64,000 bases of DNA from Oscheius onirici (taxonomy: Eukaryota; Nematoda; Chromadorea; Rhabditida; Rhabditidae): NCBI GenBank assembly GCA_932521025.1, contig OW051472.1, positions 6,944,001 to 7,008,000 on the forward strand, in the 5' to 3' direction. The position numbers were made by a program, and so were the translations under genes. Of the stretch, positions 49,571-60,980 are shown piece by piece. A model generated the notes under the pieces. That model was not told the DNA's origin, searched no databases, and saw only the letters and a program-made list of their open reading frames with translations. Numbering within the stretch: position 1 is the stretch's first letter; each line of letters starts with the position of its first letter.

Positions 49571-50550
49571 ATGTTCCAGGCAATCGTCCTGCTGTTGTTC
49601 GCTGTTGAAGCAGAAGGTTGTGGCTGGATCGGGGCCATCAAGGAAAAACGGGTCGATCTCGAGGTTTTTCCGATTCACCTTTATCAATCGCTTATTTTCA
49701 GCTATCCGGAGAAGGACTTCATCGCGAGCTTCATGTTAAAAGCCATCTGGCCAGCATCAACCGGTTTTCAGACTGTCGTGTCCTTTACGAGTTGACAGTG
49801 CCGGCTGGAGCTTACATCGACACTGACATGTTTGTTTTTGTCATCTTGTTGATTGAAAACATTATTTTTAGTGTAAATTCATCTCTGCCGCATCATGTAG
49901 TCTTTTCCAAGCATCGCTTCGACGTAGAGGCACCGAGATCGCGATCCGGCAGTCAAAAAGTACGTTTTTCTAGAAATTATTGGCTTATTTGATTTACTTT
50001 CTTTGCTTTTTTTTCCCGCCAAAACACATGTTGGATTTCAGCTCTGGATTCTTTCGAACCTGCAAGTCAGAAAAAGTTTCGTGATTGAAGACAGCTTCAA
50101 ACTGCCTGTTCATATCCGATATCACGCGGCCAAAGATGGTAATTATCGCGCTGTGCCCTAATAAATTTGTCCAATTCAGGTAACGAGGAGGCTCTAACGG
50201 AGAAAATAGAATTTGTCTCGCCGAAGGTTGCTCTCGATTGTCCCCAGGATTTCTCCCAATTTCAACTTTCCACGTGCAACAACAAGCGATACTGTGTTCC
50301 TTCAACAGCTCCCAGCTGGATTCTGGTCGAGCCGCTCGAAAAAATGACCATCGTCGCCTCTATTCCCGTCGGAGTTCGTAGGAATATTTATCGAATTCTC
50401 TCATCAACGTATTTCATCCTGGCGATGGGTTTATCCATGGTTATGCATCATACTACTTGGCCTGGTGAGCAGTCCGCTAAATGTTATCGTATTTTGGCTG
50501 GAATGTTAGTGATCGGATTTACATTCAATGCTTATGCACGAGTAATTTGA
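49571..50550 (+). CDS. pigx: PIG-X, GPI mannosyltransferase I stabilising subunit
   Basis: The signal peptide MFQAIVLLLFAVEAEGCGW starts the protein. Exons follow with GEGLHRELHVKSHLASINRF, CRVLYELTVPAGAYIDTDM, FSKHRFDVEAPRSRSGSQK, FKLPVHIRYHAAKD and a last exon with CNNKRYCVPSTAPSWI. The C-terminus has a membrane helix (STYFILAMGLSMVMHHTTW region and RILAGMLVIGFTFNA). LHREL, the LP.GVYVD-like box, D-x-EAP and PVHIRYH are the PIG-X/PBN1 signatures. PIG-X is an ER membrane glycoprotein that holds the catalytic PIG-M, which adds the first mannose to GPI precursors. It lies 334 bp downstream of NEKL-3. Confidence 0.88.
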
Positions 50551-50802
50551 TCTCAATAAAATTTACTTTTCTCCTGCACTATTTCTTGTTTGGTTTGTGT
50601 TTTGGTGCACTGAATACTCTGCTACAAACGTCCTTTCTGCCAAGTTGGTCTATTATCTCAAGCGAAATGTATGCTGATCTTGGTGTATTAACAGATGTCT
50701 AAAAATGATGTAAAATGATCTTAAAAATAGCTATTCTTCCAACACTTTTTCGCGCAGCTACTTATTTTATAGACTTCCATTTAAATTTTTAACAACTTTC
50801 AG

Positions 50803-51893
50803 ATGCATAAAGAACTCGAGATAGAAGAAATGCTAAACAATTCGAAAAAATTCGACAAGAGCAAGACTTCCCATCAACATCTAGCAATGTGCCTTCTAAA
50901 AAAGCCTCTCCTCACGGTAAATTCCTTTTAATTACAAAACCGACCGCCATTTTGCAGAAAAAGATGTTCTATGCCCAGTATCTGGCCCAATACATTGAAG
51001 TCGACCTCAATCGTACGTTTTCGTTTCTTTACCTCCAAAAAAGTTCATCTTCAGAGTCAAAAGAGGTCTTCAAAAACTATGACATCGACGCCTATGACTG
51101 TGAGGAGCTGACGAAGAATCTGATCAAGGCATTGAACTCGGAAGTTACCAAGGTAGGGTACTTTTATCTTCAAACAAAAATAGGTTTTTAGCTCGGAATG
51201 AGAGTTGTCCGCATTCGTCACGAAGTCACAGGCCTGGATTATGTCACCCTCATCACAACTCGGCCTCCATCAGTCTGTCTAGCCAAGGGTTCTGACTTTA
51301 CGTAAGTTGTGCTTCAGAACGAACAGTAGATAATGTATTTCAGAGAAGATGAAAAATACCTCCTCAACGTCTACGTGAACAAGATTGTGACGTCCGAGGA
51401 TGCAGAAATTGACCGCTTCTGGCTCATAGAACAGGCTCGAAATCTCCCGAATACCATAAATGCTTCGAAGACGGAGGAATTCCTTGAACGCCTCTGCAGC
51501 GATTCCTGGCTTGAAAATGTAATCTTTTTCCATATATATATATAACTAAAATCACTTTAGAAAGACGGAATTTACACTATTGGAATTCGTGCTGTAGCCG
51601 AAATTGGAGCTGTTTTAAAAAATAAGCACGATCTGCCTGCCTGCACTGTCTGCGAAGCCGTGATTATTCGTCAGAAGCTGGCTAAAAACTGCGCCTTCTG
51701 TCGCGGAAAGATTCACGAGCCTTGCTGGAAAATGTACTCTGACTTTTGGTATAGGCTAATACATTTTTAGCTTGTGCGGAGATACTCCAAACCAGACGAT
51801 GAACTGTCCGGGCAAATATTGTAACGATGTCAAGGTTAGCACTTTTGCCCAGCTTCAACATAAAAATTTGTTTAGCCAGAGCCCGACGAGTGA
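50803..51893 (+). CDS. nse-1: NSE1, SMC5/6 complex RING-type subunit
   Basis: ATG follows CTTTCAG. The N-terminal winged-helix part starts MHKELEIEEMLNN and includes SHQHLAMCLLKKPLLTKKMF. The middle has YDCEELTKNLIKALNSEVTK, VRIRHEVTGLDYVTLIT and FWLIEQARNLPNTINASKTE. The C-terminal zinc domain reads CTVCEAVIIRQKLAKNCAFC, RGKIHEPCWK, LCGDTPNQTMNCPGKYCNDV and ends KPEPDE. This variant RING (C4HC3 spacing) and the layout match NSE1, which with NSE3 and NSE4 forms the ubiquitin-ligase subcomplex of SMC5/6 in DNA repair. It is 250 bp below the PIG-X stop, with an AATAAA at about 50557. Confidence 0.9.
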
Positions 51894-52072
51894 TTACAGA
51901 AGACGACGACAGATTCGTTTATACGAGTGATTACCGATGAAGACATGTAAAACGATCTCCTTATACATTTATGTGACTTATTCTTGTTGTTTTCTTCCTT
52001 TTCTTCGTTTTCTTACTCATTTGCATATGTATAATCATTCCCACAAGTTGCTGCTTGTATTACCTTCGCTGA

Positions 52073-53328
52073 ATGATAACTTCGTCGCGATCAACACGTC
52101 TGATGAACAATACCGCTCTACCGCCCGAAAAACTAGCTGCCTCTGTTGCGAAAAACCTGCTGAAAATCATGTCTAGTTCTGACGATTCGGCCGTTCGCGA
52201 AGAGTTCCAGCACTTCCGAGGTAGGCTCAGGCTGCTTTCTGTTGTTAGAAGAAGTCACATTTTGGCTGTTGCGATCTAGCTTTGAGTGTAAATCGGATAT
52301 ATTTGATAAACCGTTCTATTCAAAATTAAGCCCTATGGCTTCTCTCATATCTTTTTTTTTCGTTGTATCCGCAGATCATCTTTTGCAGTTGACTATATTT
52401 CACACTATATTTCCTTCTCTGTAGGCAGTACCTAATTTTACCGCAAAATAAACACGGTTCGCTCAAGCTAACATTATTTTCTTGTACTATTCGTACTTTG
52501 ATTTCAAAATCACTATGTTCTCCGTTTTCAGCTGGTCTGTCCGATGAAGAAGTGGCGGAGCAGTTGATCGAGAGATTGACGCCATTCATTGAGAGCGGAA
52601 TGATGGTTCCAGTCACCCAGCTGAAAAAAATGCTGAAGAAGTTGCCGAATGCTCCCGTAGAAGAATTTTCAGCAGATGTATCCCTTTTCGTATGCTACAA
52701 ATGCTTTTGATTTCAGTCGGACAACGGGTTTTCACCAGATGAGAGCCCCTACAACTTCTCGCAGAGATTTAGCAGCCAGTCTAACGAGAATTCGCGTGAT
52801 TCGGTGCATTCAGTTCACATTGTCAGTTTAGTTTCTCTTTTGAAAATATAAGGAAGTTTCAGCCTCTTCCAAGCGAGTTTTCTCAGGAATCAGACGGCGA
52901 GACGGCATATTTTGCGGGAAAGCAGCCAGATATCAAGACTGAATTCACCGATGACGAAGCTCCCGTCAGTATCCAAGAATTTTCTCAGGAGTCAGATGGG
53001 GAACAAGGATTCGTAAGTATTTTTGTTAGCAAAAATGTAGAAAAAGCCGTGTCTTAAAAGAACACTCAAGGTTGTCAAATTTTCTCCCTGTTCATATTCT
53101 TGTACTTTGCAAAGTTTGCATATTCTAAACATTCCGGTAACATCCATAGACAAGCAGGAAAATACGTCGCAATTCGAACGTTTCCAGAACTACCAAAACC
53201 CCTACAACTATTCCCAAAGATTCAACAGCCAGCCCAACAAATACGCCGCTCCTGGACCCTCACAATTTGCTCTACAATCATTTCACAGCCTCAACAACAA
53301 CGAGTTTTCTTCCCAAGACGAAATGTAA
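52073..53328 (+). CDS. Disordered Ser/Gln/Asn-rich protein with internal repeats, unknown
   Basis: Exons join as MITSSRSTRLMNNTALPPEK (or from the ATG at 52103), then after an intron of about 310 bp AGLSDEEVAEQLIERLTPFI and ESGMMVPVTQLKKMLKKLPN. These are followed by four short low-complexity exons. Two motifs repeat: PYNFSQRFSSQSNEN / PYNYSQRFNSQPNKY and EFSQESDGE (twice). An acidic PDIKTEFTDDEAP contains a possible sumoylation site. The start of the second exon is helical, and the rest is predicted disordered by composition. I do not recognise the family. It is last in the NEKL-3>PIG-X>NSE1 run, 180 bp after the NSE1 stop. Confidence 0.65.
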
Positions 53329-56300
53329 CTTTCTATTTACGAGTATTTTGTTGTGCTAGAAAGTAAAGTTCTTCTCCAGATCTATCCCTCTCTCGACTAA
53401 TCTCATTCGAAACGAGGCATTTAACAGGTCCAGTTGTCAGACAGTCCCTCTCTCTTTCTCCTTCCCGCACTGATCCGGTGTCTGGTTACTAGAACAACTC
53501 CCGGAAAATCCCAATCCTCCTCCGGGAGGCGAAAGGAACAAATCTCCGTCTCTCGATTGTGCCCTTTTAGCCTCCCGAAGTCGATTGAAAAAGGAAGCAC
53601 AAAATGAGGACGATTGCTGTCATTTTAAAATGTTTCCTCCGGCGCCTCCATGCTGTGAAAATTCTCCGCTTCCTACAGCCGTGTAACGGCAGATCATACA
53701 CTATTATTGGATAGCACTTCCTTCTTTCTCTTGCTGTAAACGTCGCTTGTCATAACCACGCGGATAGCTAAGAAAGGCGCGAAAGAGTTTTGTTGGGAAA
53801 AAGCCAAAAAACATATCAGTCTTGCTACCTAAAGTCCTCATAATAAGAGCATTTAGGCCAAAACGGAGCATGCCATCTATTTCGGACACCCCTTCTTCCT
53901 CTTCTTTTTCCGTCCCTTTTGGACGTGTTTGCCTTTTGAGAGCGAGAAGGTGTGAGAGCAAGCAAACCAAAGCCATGACCCCTGCCATCGTCTTAGTCTT
54001 CTCTTACTCATACCTTCTGAATCACCATTTGACTTTTCTCTGGTTCCTTCGCTTTCCACAAACGCTGGAATTCAGGAGGGTCCTCCCAGAACCAGGCGCT
54101 TATTAGCCAGCTGACCAAACGGTGGATGAATTGACCAAAACAAAAGAACGCTGTTCCCAAATCTAGCTCTTTTTCAAGCGGCTTTCCTAATTGAGATCCA
54201 ATTCGTCATTTGGAAACTCTTGTTTTTGCAGGACTTTTCTGTCTCACCTAACCAAGGACTTTTTGATGTTTTTTAAATAGGGTTTTGGTTTCCACTGCCA
54301 GCAACCAATTTTCTCTAATTTATTTCCATTTTTCGTTTCACCAGTCCTTCTTGAAGCCTGTGGTCATCTCCAGCTCAAAGATTGTTCCTTTTTTATTGTT
54401 ACAGTATTTTGTCAAGCGACTGGCTTTACTAGAGTACAAACTTATTTCCAAAATAAGTTTAAAAAAAACTGGAACTCATCCCAATCTTAAAAAATTAAAA
54501 GCGTTCTCTTTTGATCTGGACGGAACACAAGAATGAGATTCTCCCTCTCTGTTCATCAGTAGAGTTTCGAATAGGGACAACGACTCTACTAGAAGTGCTT
54601 CCAATTCACCCTTGAAGTTTCGTCAAGATGTGAGAGAAAAATGCCGAAAATTAGATTCCGATGTCCCTATTCCGCCCCCAAATAGTAGTTCCACCTTCTC
54701 TCTCGCCCAAAAATTCCTCTACCAAACACACAGCATGCGGTCTCTCTCCCAAGACCATTTGACCATTTCCTCTCTCTCTCTATTTGTGATGGCACTTCTC
54801 AGCCCTTTAATCCATGACCGGATCCGGAACAGGGTGTGTCCAGAGAGAGGAGGGCTTCCTCGGGAATGGCATGGTCAGCCGAACCTAATTGCGCAAACAG
54901 CCATCCGAAGAGAACTGCCCCAATCCCCGGCGTTCCCACACTCCCTTAGTCTCTGATAGATTTGAACCGCAGATGGTGGTCGACGACAGCTACTAAATCA
55001 CTTGTTTCTGGCCGGAATCTTCTGTTGTTCTTCGCGCCATAAAGTCCATGCATTTTTGAACGAGAGAAGCAGATGTACAAGGCTCTCTAGGTCAATAGAA
55101 CGCGAAGGAATATACACGGATGATTCTGTGACTCTCGATCGAGTGCCTATCTTAACGTCCCATACTATGCTCTTTTTAATTCTGTTACAACTTACAGTAC
55201 CTGTAAGGGTATTCTGTTTGACCCTTTTCTGAATCTCCCACGTTCGGTTGAACGTGCAAACTTTCTGTTACTTTCTCCCACTGTTTATCAAAGACAGGGA
55301 AACGATTGAAATATATTTTATTCACAAGATTGCGAAGATTTTTTCTAACAGTCTGTCTCCAAAGCTTTATCCGTGGTCAACAAGACCGTGTACCGAAATT
55401 TCGCACGGCCACCGCCAGTCCCGAAATTATAGACAGGAGTCTGTCTCACGGTCAAATGACCCAGCTTCTCTAACCCTTCTAAACCAGCCTTTCAAATAGT
55501 TTATAACCGAAATAAACAGACAGGATTCCAGCCTTTCGCCTCAAGCGATTTTCTGCGTCATTGCTTCCTGAGACGAAGATTCAAGCTGGAGATAAATAGC
55601 AACACCTTCCGCCGTTCGAAGATGCCAAAAGCTTCTTCTCCTTTCACTCCGGGGGACACGTTCTTCTTCTTTAACATTCGAAATCTCGTTCTTATCAGCT
55701 GTGAGAGAGTGATTTTTTACACCAAGTCCTAGTCTCTTTCTTGCCATAATGTTAGTCTAATGCATCAGGCAAATCTTCGTCACACTGTCTTCGTTTCTCC
55801 TTCAATAGGTAATATTTAACAGCAATTTGTGCCATCGTTCCGGCGCCGTTCTCATTTCCAATCACTCTCGCTCAATACTGAATCAGCTCCCCGTCGCTCT
55901 CTCGCTCGTTCCCGCGCTCTAGTTTTTGCCACCGGACCGTGTCCAAGCAGTTATCACTGTCGCCGTGCTTGCCAACCATCTCAATTACCTTGCTGTTTAC
56001 GTTTTTCATCTCTCCATAAAAAACTGACTGAACATTCGTTAGAAATGATAGAAGTGACAGCTACGGTTATAGACAGGCAGTATGGGCTTGATAGTGGGAG
56101 AAAGTTTCTGTAAAAAGAGAAATACAGTTGTTTTCACGTTTCTGTTTCCCAGTTTTTAAAAGGTTTGTCTTCTTTTCAATTTCTTTGAATTTTAGATTAC
56201 ATTCGCAACTGGGAATGTGGCTATTTTCGATCTGTAACTTTTCGTACCCGAGTTGCTATGAGCTCCAGATCGTCTTCCTAGTCTCACGATTGTTCTTTAT

Positions 56301-57777
56301 CACATTCCCAATCCTATCCCTGAGTAACTATATCAGTTGCGAATAGCCGCAAGACGTTCCGATTAGGAAGTGTTCTCTGTCCCATTCAAACTTTTTGTTT
56401 TCGATCAGGGTAGAAACAAAAATTCTTTTTTGATCTCTTTTCCCTGAAAGATTTGTCCAGTTCTTCTGCTGACAACACAAGGCTGAACACTTGTTACAGT
56501 TCCCATTTCTGAGAAACTTTGATCCTTTCAGGAAAACGCTCTGTTCCTTCAACATTCTCCTTCTCCTTGCCTGTCCACTCCCACCTTATTACACTTTTCC
56601 ATCATCCGGAAGTATCTATACCTTTGACCTGCAACCGATCAAAAAGCTTCGTTGGCACAAGGTTAGGTCCATTCTCGGGGTCTATTCGACTGCCAAAAAG
56701 CTCTATTGTGCCAGCTGTGACTCACAATTTATGACATCAGTGATAGCGCCGAAGCGAAACAAAACCGTTGACACCTCCTCAACATTTACCCGGTTTCCCG
56801 ACCATTTTCCAGCCAATTGGATTCTCGGAATGTGTTATGCCGTTCCTTCTGGGTGTGTCCTCTTCTGATTTCCGTGCTTTTTATTTTCATCTCCCAACTC
56901 ATTGGCACCTTTCTGTTTGTCTTTTAGAAACAAACAGAAAGCGAGAAGTGAGAGCGAGATAGAGAGAGATAGCCGCCGGCACTAGACCCCTGAACTCGGA
57001 GACAGGAAACCAGCCCTTTTGCTTATTCTTTCAATTGAATTATCACTTGAATTACTTGCGTTTTTCCAATGGTTCAATAGCGGTGTGAACAATAGGTAGC
57101 AGTGCTCTTTGGCTCATTTTTTGGTTCGTTCTCTTCTCTGCTACTGTTGAATGTTTTTTTTCTTTTTGTGTTTCCTACTGTTTAAGGCATTTTTAGGGAC
57201 AGGTCCGAAAACACTGAAATACTCTTGGGATAATTTCCCCTTTGCTTACCAAAACTTTAATCAGACTACTGTGACTGTCATGACCACCAGTCTCCCCATA
57301 TTTCAGCTGAATATCTTAGGATCGAAGGATACATCAATTTGTTTCGCAGTGTTCAAACGTCGACATTTCTCATTGTACAGATTTCATCTTGCATGACACA
57401 CAGCGGAGGGTTAAAAAACAATGTGTCATCAGTGAGGTTCGTGAGTCAGAAGCTTGACAGAGAGTGTAACAGCTCCTCTTGTTCTCTCTTTGTAAATCTG
57501 AGTCAGACGAGACTAAGCTTTCCCATGGGTGTCTTCACTAAAGTAGGTCGGTGCCAATTGTCTCTCTCGTAAAAAAGTGTACCGTGTCGTAAAGACAATT
57601 ACTCGTACCTGGTTTTCGTCTTCAAAAAGCTCCACCCCATAGCCACAATCGCCTCAGGCCTCCTTCTTCCCGAGATAAGCCCTTATCTTCGCTCTGAATC
57701 AGCCGGCCTTTCAGTGTTTTTCCCGCCACTTTCCTTCTAATCTGATTCCTAATTATTTGACACCTTTTCTGCAGGAA
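53329..57777. other. Gene desert upstream of a membrane-protein gene, pyrimidine-rich on the plus strand
   Basis: About 4.4 kb with no supportable gene. CTCTCTC and TTCCT tracts dominate the plus strand, which is the sense strand of the next gene (57778). A few open frames up to about 125 codons (56491-56868 for example) have no recognisable domain. Confidence 0.6.
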
Positions 57778-58926
57778 ATGCAAGACTACTGGGTCGTCAT
57801 CATTGCCGTCTTTTGTGCCGTAGCCCTTCTGGCCATTCTATTTTTGGCGCTGTGTCTATACATTCGAATGGCGAAGAAGAAGATGAAGCAGAAGGTCGTT
57901 CTTCGACAACAGCCCTCCCGTGAGTTTGGCACTGATAACTGGCCTCCAGCTGTGAGCAACCGTGTTGACCGAGAGACGGCTTCCGGTGGCCGATAGGTGT
58001 CAATAATCTGACCTTTGTGGGCAGAGAGACCGGTCGTTAATCGGATCAGGCCGGTTGGGAAAATACGGAAATTGAGAAATGGGTAAAGCAGGTTCATATT
58101 CGGATTTTGGCAGATTCTATATTTTTTTCGTCAGAAAACAATGCTGACTAGACAGAGCTTTAGGATTTACGTAGTCGTCCCAATATTTAGACTCGTTCCA
58201 GTTCCGAATTATAACCGGTACTAGTTGTACTGGAGCCAGCTTCTTTCGAAATTGTACACTTGTGCTCGTCTTCTTTTACATTTTCAAACTTTCCGAGGTT
58301 CTGTAAAGTGGTAGCTTTTCATCTACAGTTTTGCAGAACATTGGAAAATTGTACTCTTCAATTGAAAACAAAGCCTTCCAAATTGCGTATTTTTAAAACG
58401 AAATTTTTCTGGCACACATACCAAATGCAAAAAAAAGTCTGCTTGACTGAACAGTCACTGTTTACTAACTCTTCTTTTCAGGAATCCATCCTCACATTCC
58501 TGGTCCAATTTACTCCATTACGGGTAACAGCAGTACAGTGGGGTCCATCGAGAAAGAAGTTAAGCCGTCGGATACAATCACCACTAGGAAACGTTGGTTG
58601 TTTGAAGAGACTGTAACTGAAAAACCCTTTCAGTGTCCATGATGTTCGATTCGAAGAAGAGACAATCTTCGGCATTTAGTCAGAGAACAGCCTCGAGCTA
58701 TTTTGAAAACTCTCCGGCTCCGAAACACAAAGAATATCTGGATTTCAACGATATTGAGAAGATTCTGCCCAGTATTCAGAAGCAAAATCTGGGTCAGAAA
58801 CCTCCGCCCACGAGAATAAGCATAATTGAGGAGAGACCCTTCTCTGGACATGAGCTGGAGCCAGTTCGGGAAATCTATGCCGAAAATCGCATGTCTTTCC
58901 GAAGAGAACGCCCAGCTGAAGGATAA
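57778..58926 (+). CDS. Single-pass membrane protein, about 180 residues, unknown
   Basis: Exons 57778-57919, 58482-58612 and 58657-58926 join in frame. ATG lies just after CTGCAGGAA, close to a trans-splice-like acceptor. A very short lumenal end MQDYW is followed by one strong helix (VVIIAVFCAVALLAILFLAL, residues 6-25) and then CLYIRMAKKKMKQK, a positive-inside stop-transfer. The cytosolic part is Pro/Ser-rich (IHPHIPGPIYSITGNSSTVG) and ends with SYFENSPAPKHKEYLDFNDI and EENRMSFRRERPAEG-like charged sequence. There is no cleavable signal peptide. The last acceptor (58657) was chosen because TTTCAG at 58633 would put a stop in frame. The 562-bp first intron and the desert upstream suggest a regulated gene. 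Confidence 0.68.
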
Positions 58927-59076
58927 CATGTTCTCCGATTCATATTGTTTTAGTTCAAATATACGGGTACCGCTACAGCTCACACTAAAGCTTTGAATAA
59001 AGTTCACTTTACAGTTGTCGAACTCCCTCGATATCGAAATCCGAACGACACAAATGTTGCTCTGATACATAGCATA

Positions 59077-59332
59077 ACTTGTCAACTTGATGTCGTTTTT
59101 CGACTTGTCGAAACTAATAAACGGAACTTGCTTGGAGTCATTGTGTCGTCAGTTGTCCGCTTGTGCTGTCGTCTTCTCCAAAATCAGGTCAGGTGTTTCT
59201 ATTTTTCCAAAATCTCTTTTGCTGCAACTCTCAGTTACCCGTTCCTTTTCACCTTGACTAGGATCTGGGTTTGTCCCGAACAACCTTAGTCCGAAAGCTT
59301 TAGTCATCCGTCCGAGGGCCGATTCGGGTTTC
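59077..59332. repeat. Left arm of a 256-bp perfect inverted repeat
   Basis: By eye this arm is the exact reverse complement of 59524-59779, with a 191-bp spacer. The outer end carries ACTTGTCAACTTGATGTCG and a TTTTTCGACTTGTCGAAA palindrome. Confidence 0.93.
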
Positions 59333-59523
59333 GGTAAGAATCTCTCCGGAGTGACTAGCAAATTGGGCATTGGTCGACTGAAGAAGTGTTAAGGTGTTTA
59401 GAGAATGGTGACTGAGAGCTTCCAAAAAGATGTGTTTCTCCGAACAAACCCCTAGATGCTTTCTCTTCGGCTCTTTTCAGGTAGCAGCTACTTGCCTCTA
59501 CACAACTTTCTTCTCTGCCACAA

Positions 59524-59779
59524 GAAACCCGAATCGGCCCTCGGACGGATGACTAAAGCTTTCGGACTAAGGTTGTTCGGGACAAACCCAGATCCTAGTC
59601 AAGGTGAAAAGGAACGGGTAACTGAGAGTTGCAGCAAAAGAGATTTTGGAAAAATAGAAACACCTGACCTGATTTTGGAGAAGACGACAGCACAAGCGGA
59701 CAACTGACGACACAATGACTCCAAGCAAGTTCCGTTTATTAGTTTCGACAAGTCGAAAAACGACATCAAGTTGACAAGT
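59524..59779. repeat. Right arm of a 256-bp perfect inverted repeat
   Basis: Mirror of 59077-59332. Each arm holds the same 60-codon open frame, read outward on opposite strands, with no known domain. The arm ends in TTGACAAGT, the word at which the LINE copy begins. A transcript through both arms would fold into a long perfect hairpin. Confidence 0.93.
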
Positions 59780-60148
59780 CTTGACAAGTTCAATTCAATT
59801 CAATTTATTACGATTTCAATGCGTTCACATGTCGTAGTCTATGCCTGTTCCATTGGGCTGGTTCTTCTCGTGCCAATCTCATCCAATTCTGTCCCATATC
59901 GCCTGTAAAACAGCCAGTCCATCGTGGTTTCGGTCGTCCTGTAGGTCTCACTGCTCGCCAAGGACTCCACTCTAGTACCCGCCTTGTCCACGTATCCCTA
60001 TGGGCTACTTTTCTCGCAAATTCCTATTTCCTTTTAGCCCATATCTTCCGGATGTCTGTGGCTCTCGTTGTTTCCATGAGCCAGTCGTTAGTCCTTCTAT
60101 CTAGCATTGTAACGCCAACGAACTTTCGAAGCATCTTCCTTTGAGCGA

Positions 60149-60156
60149 CTACCAGC
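60149..60156. repeat. hAT target-site duplication, left copy
   Basis: CTACCAGC; the second copy is at 60981-60988. Its reverse complement sits in the LINE frame, which reads on without a shift if one copy and the insert are ignored. Confidence 0.93.
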
Positions 60157-60980
60157 TAGAGATGTGTGGAGCACGGAAGCGGAAAACAACTTCCGCGGAA
60201 CCACGGAACTTAAAATTGAGAACGCGGAAGAAAATTTTTTGACAAGCGGAAGTTCCGCGGAGTTCTTTCTAATTTCCGCGTTTCGCGGAATATTTCGACG
60301 GAAGCAATATTTCGGCAGTTCGACTGTTTCGCTGGCAACGGTGGTGGATCCTCGTTTCAAAAACAGCTTTGGATGGCTCTGCATTGTGGCAAAATATTAT
60401 TGGATGGCAAAATATTGAGCAAAATGGCGTGGCTGTACTTGAACCGGAGACTCTGACGCACGTGTACCCGATAATGATTGTTTCGACGTTTCCTCGTCTC
60501 TCGCAAACCGATAGGCTCTGCGAAGCGCCTGTACAAGAGAATGCAGAAATGATATCTTTTTTCCCTAACATCAGAAGCATTGCTTCAAAGCTTCTCTCCG
60601 CGCCGAGCACGCACGACTTCGGAAAGCGAGAGACTGTTCAGTGCTGCTGGTCTCGTTGCTTCAAACAAGAGGGCCAGATTGGATCCTTCAACTCTGTCGA
60701 AGATACGCTTATTGAAGTGCAAAATATTTGAAGTACAATGTTAATTTTGTTATGTTTGTTTTGCAGTAGCTTTGGTCCTGCTTTTTGTTGTTCGGTTTTG
60801 TTTGTGGTTTAGTGTCCAATAAATACTTGTCTTTGGTCTTGTCCTTGCTCAAATTTTATAGAACTAGCTCTCAGAGTAGTTTGTTTGAAAAAAAAAACAA
60901 GTACAAGCGTGAAATACCGAATCGTCTTAGTTTTCCGCGGAAGTTCCGCGGAACTTTTTTGTCGATTCCGCACATCACTG
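60157..60980 (+). mobile_element. Decayed hAT transposon, 824 bp, nested in the LINE
   Basis: It is bounded by an exact 8-bp duplication CTACCAGC (60149-60156 and 60981-60988). The ends TAGAGATGTGTGG and (reverse) CAGTGATGTGCGG are imperfect inverted repeats of the hAT type. The plus strand encodes pieces of a hAT transposase: VSLATVVDPRFKNSFG (about 60333-60372) and, after a frame change near 60620, the C-terminal dimerisation motif ESERLFSAAGLVASNKRARL followed by DPSTLSKIRLLKC. Subterminal TTCCGCGGAA palindromes cluster at both ends. Frameshifts and an internal deletion make it non-autonomous. Confidence 0.93.

Noticed and set aside
55541-55747. 68-codon minus-strand frame MARKRLGLGVKNH...
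   Set aside because: No neighbouring exon in phase and no recognisable family; likely chance in CT-rich DNA.
59149-59707. Twin 60-codon open frames in the inverted-repeat arms as genes
   Set aside because: They are the same sequence in mirror image, without a start in common, splice signals or known domain; described as repeat arms instead.
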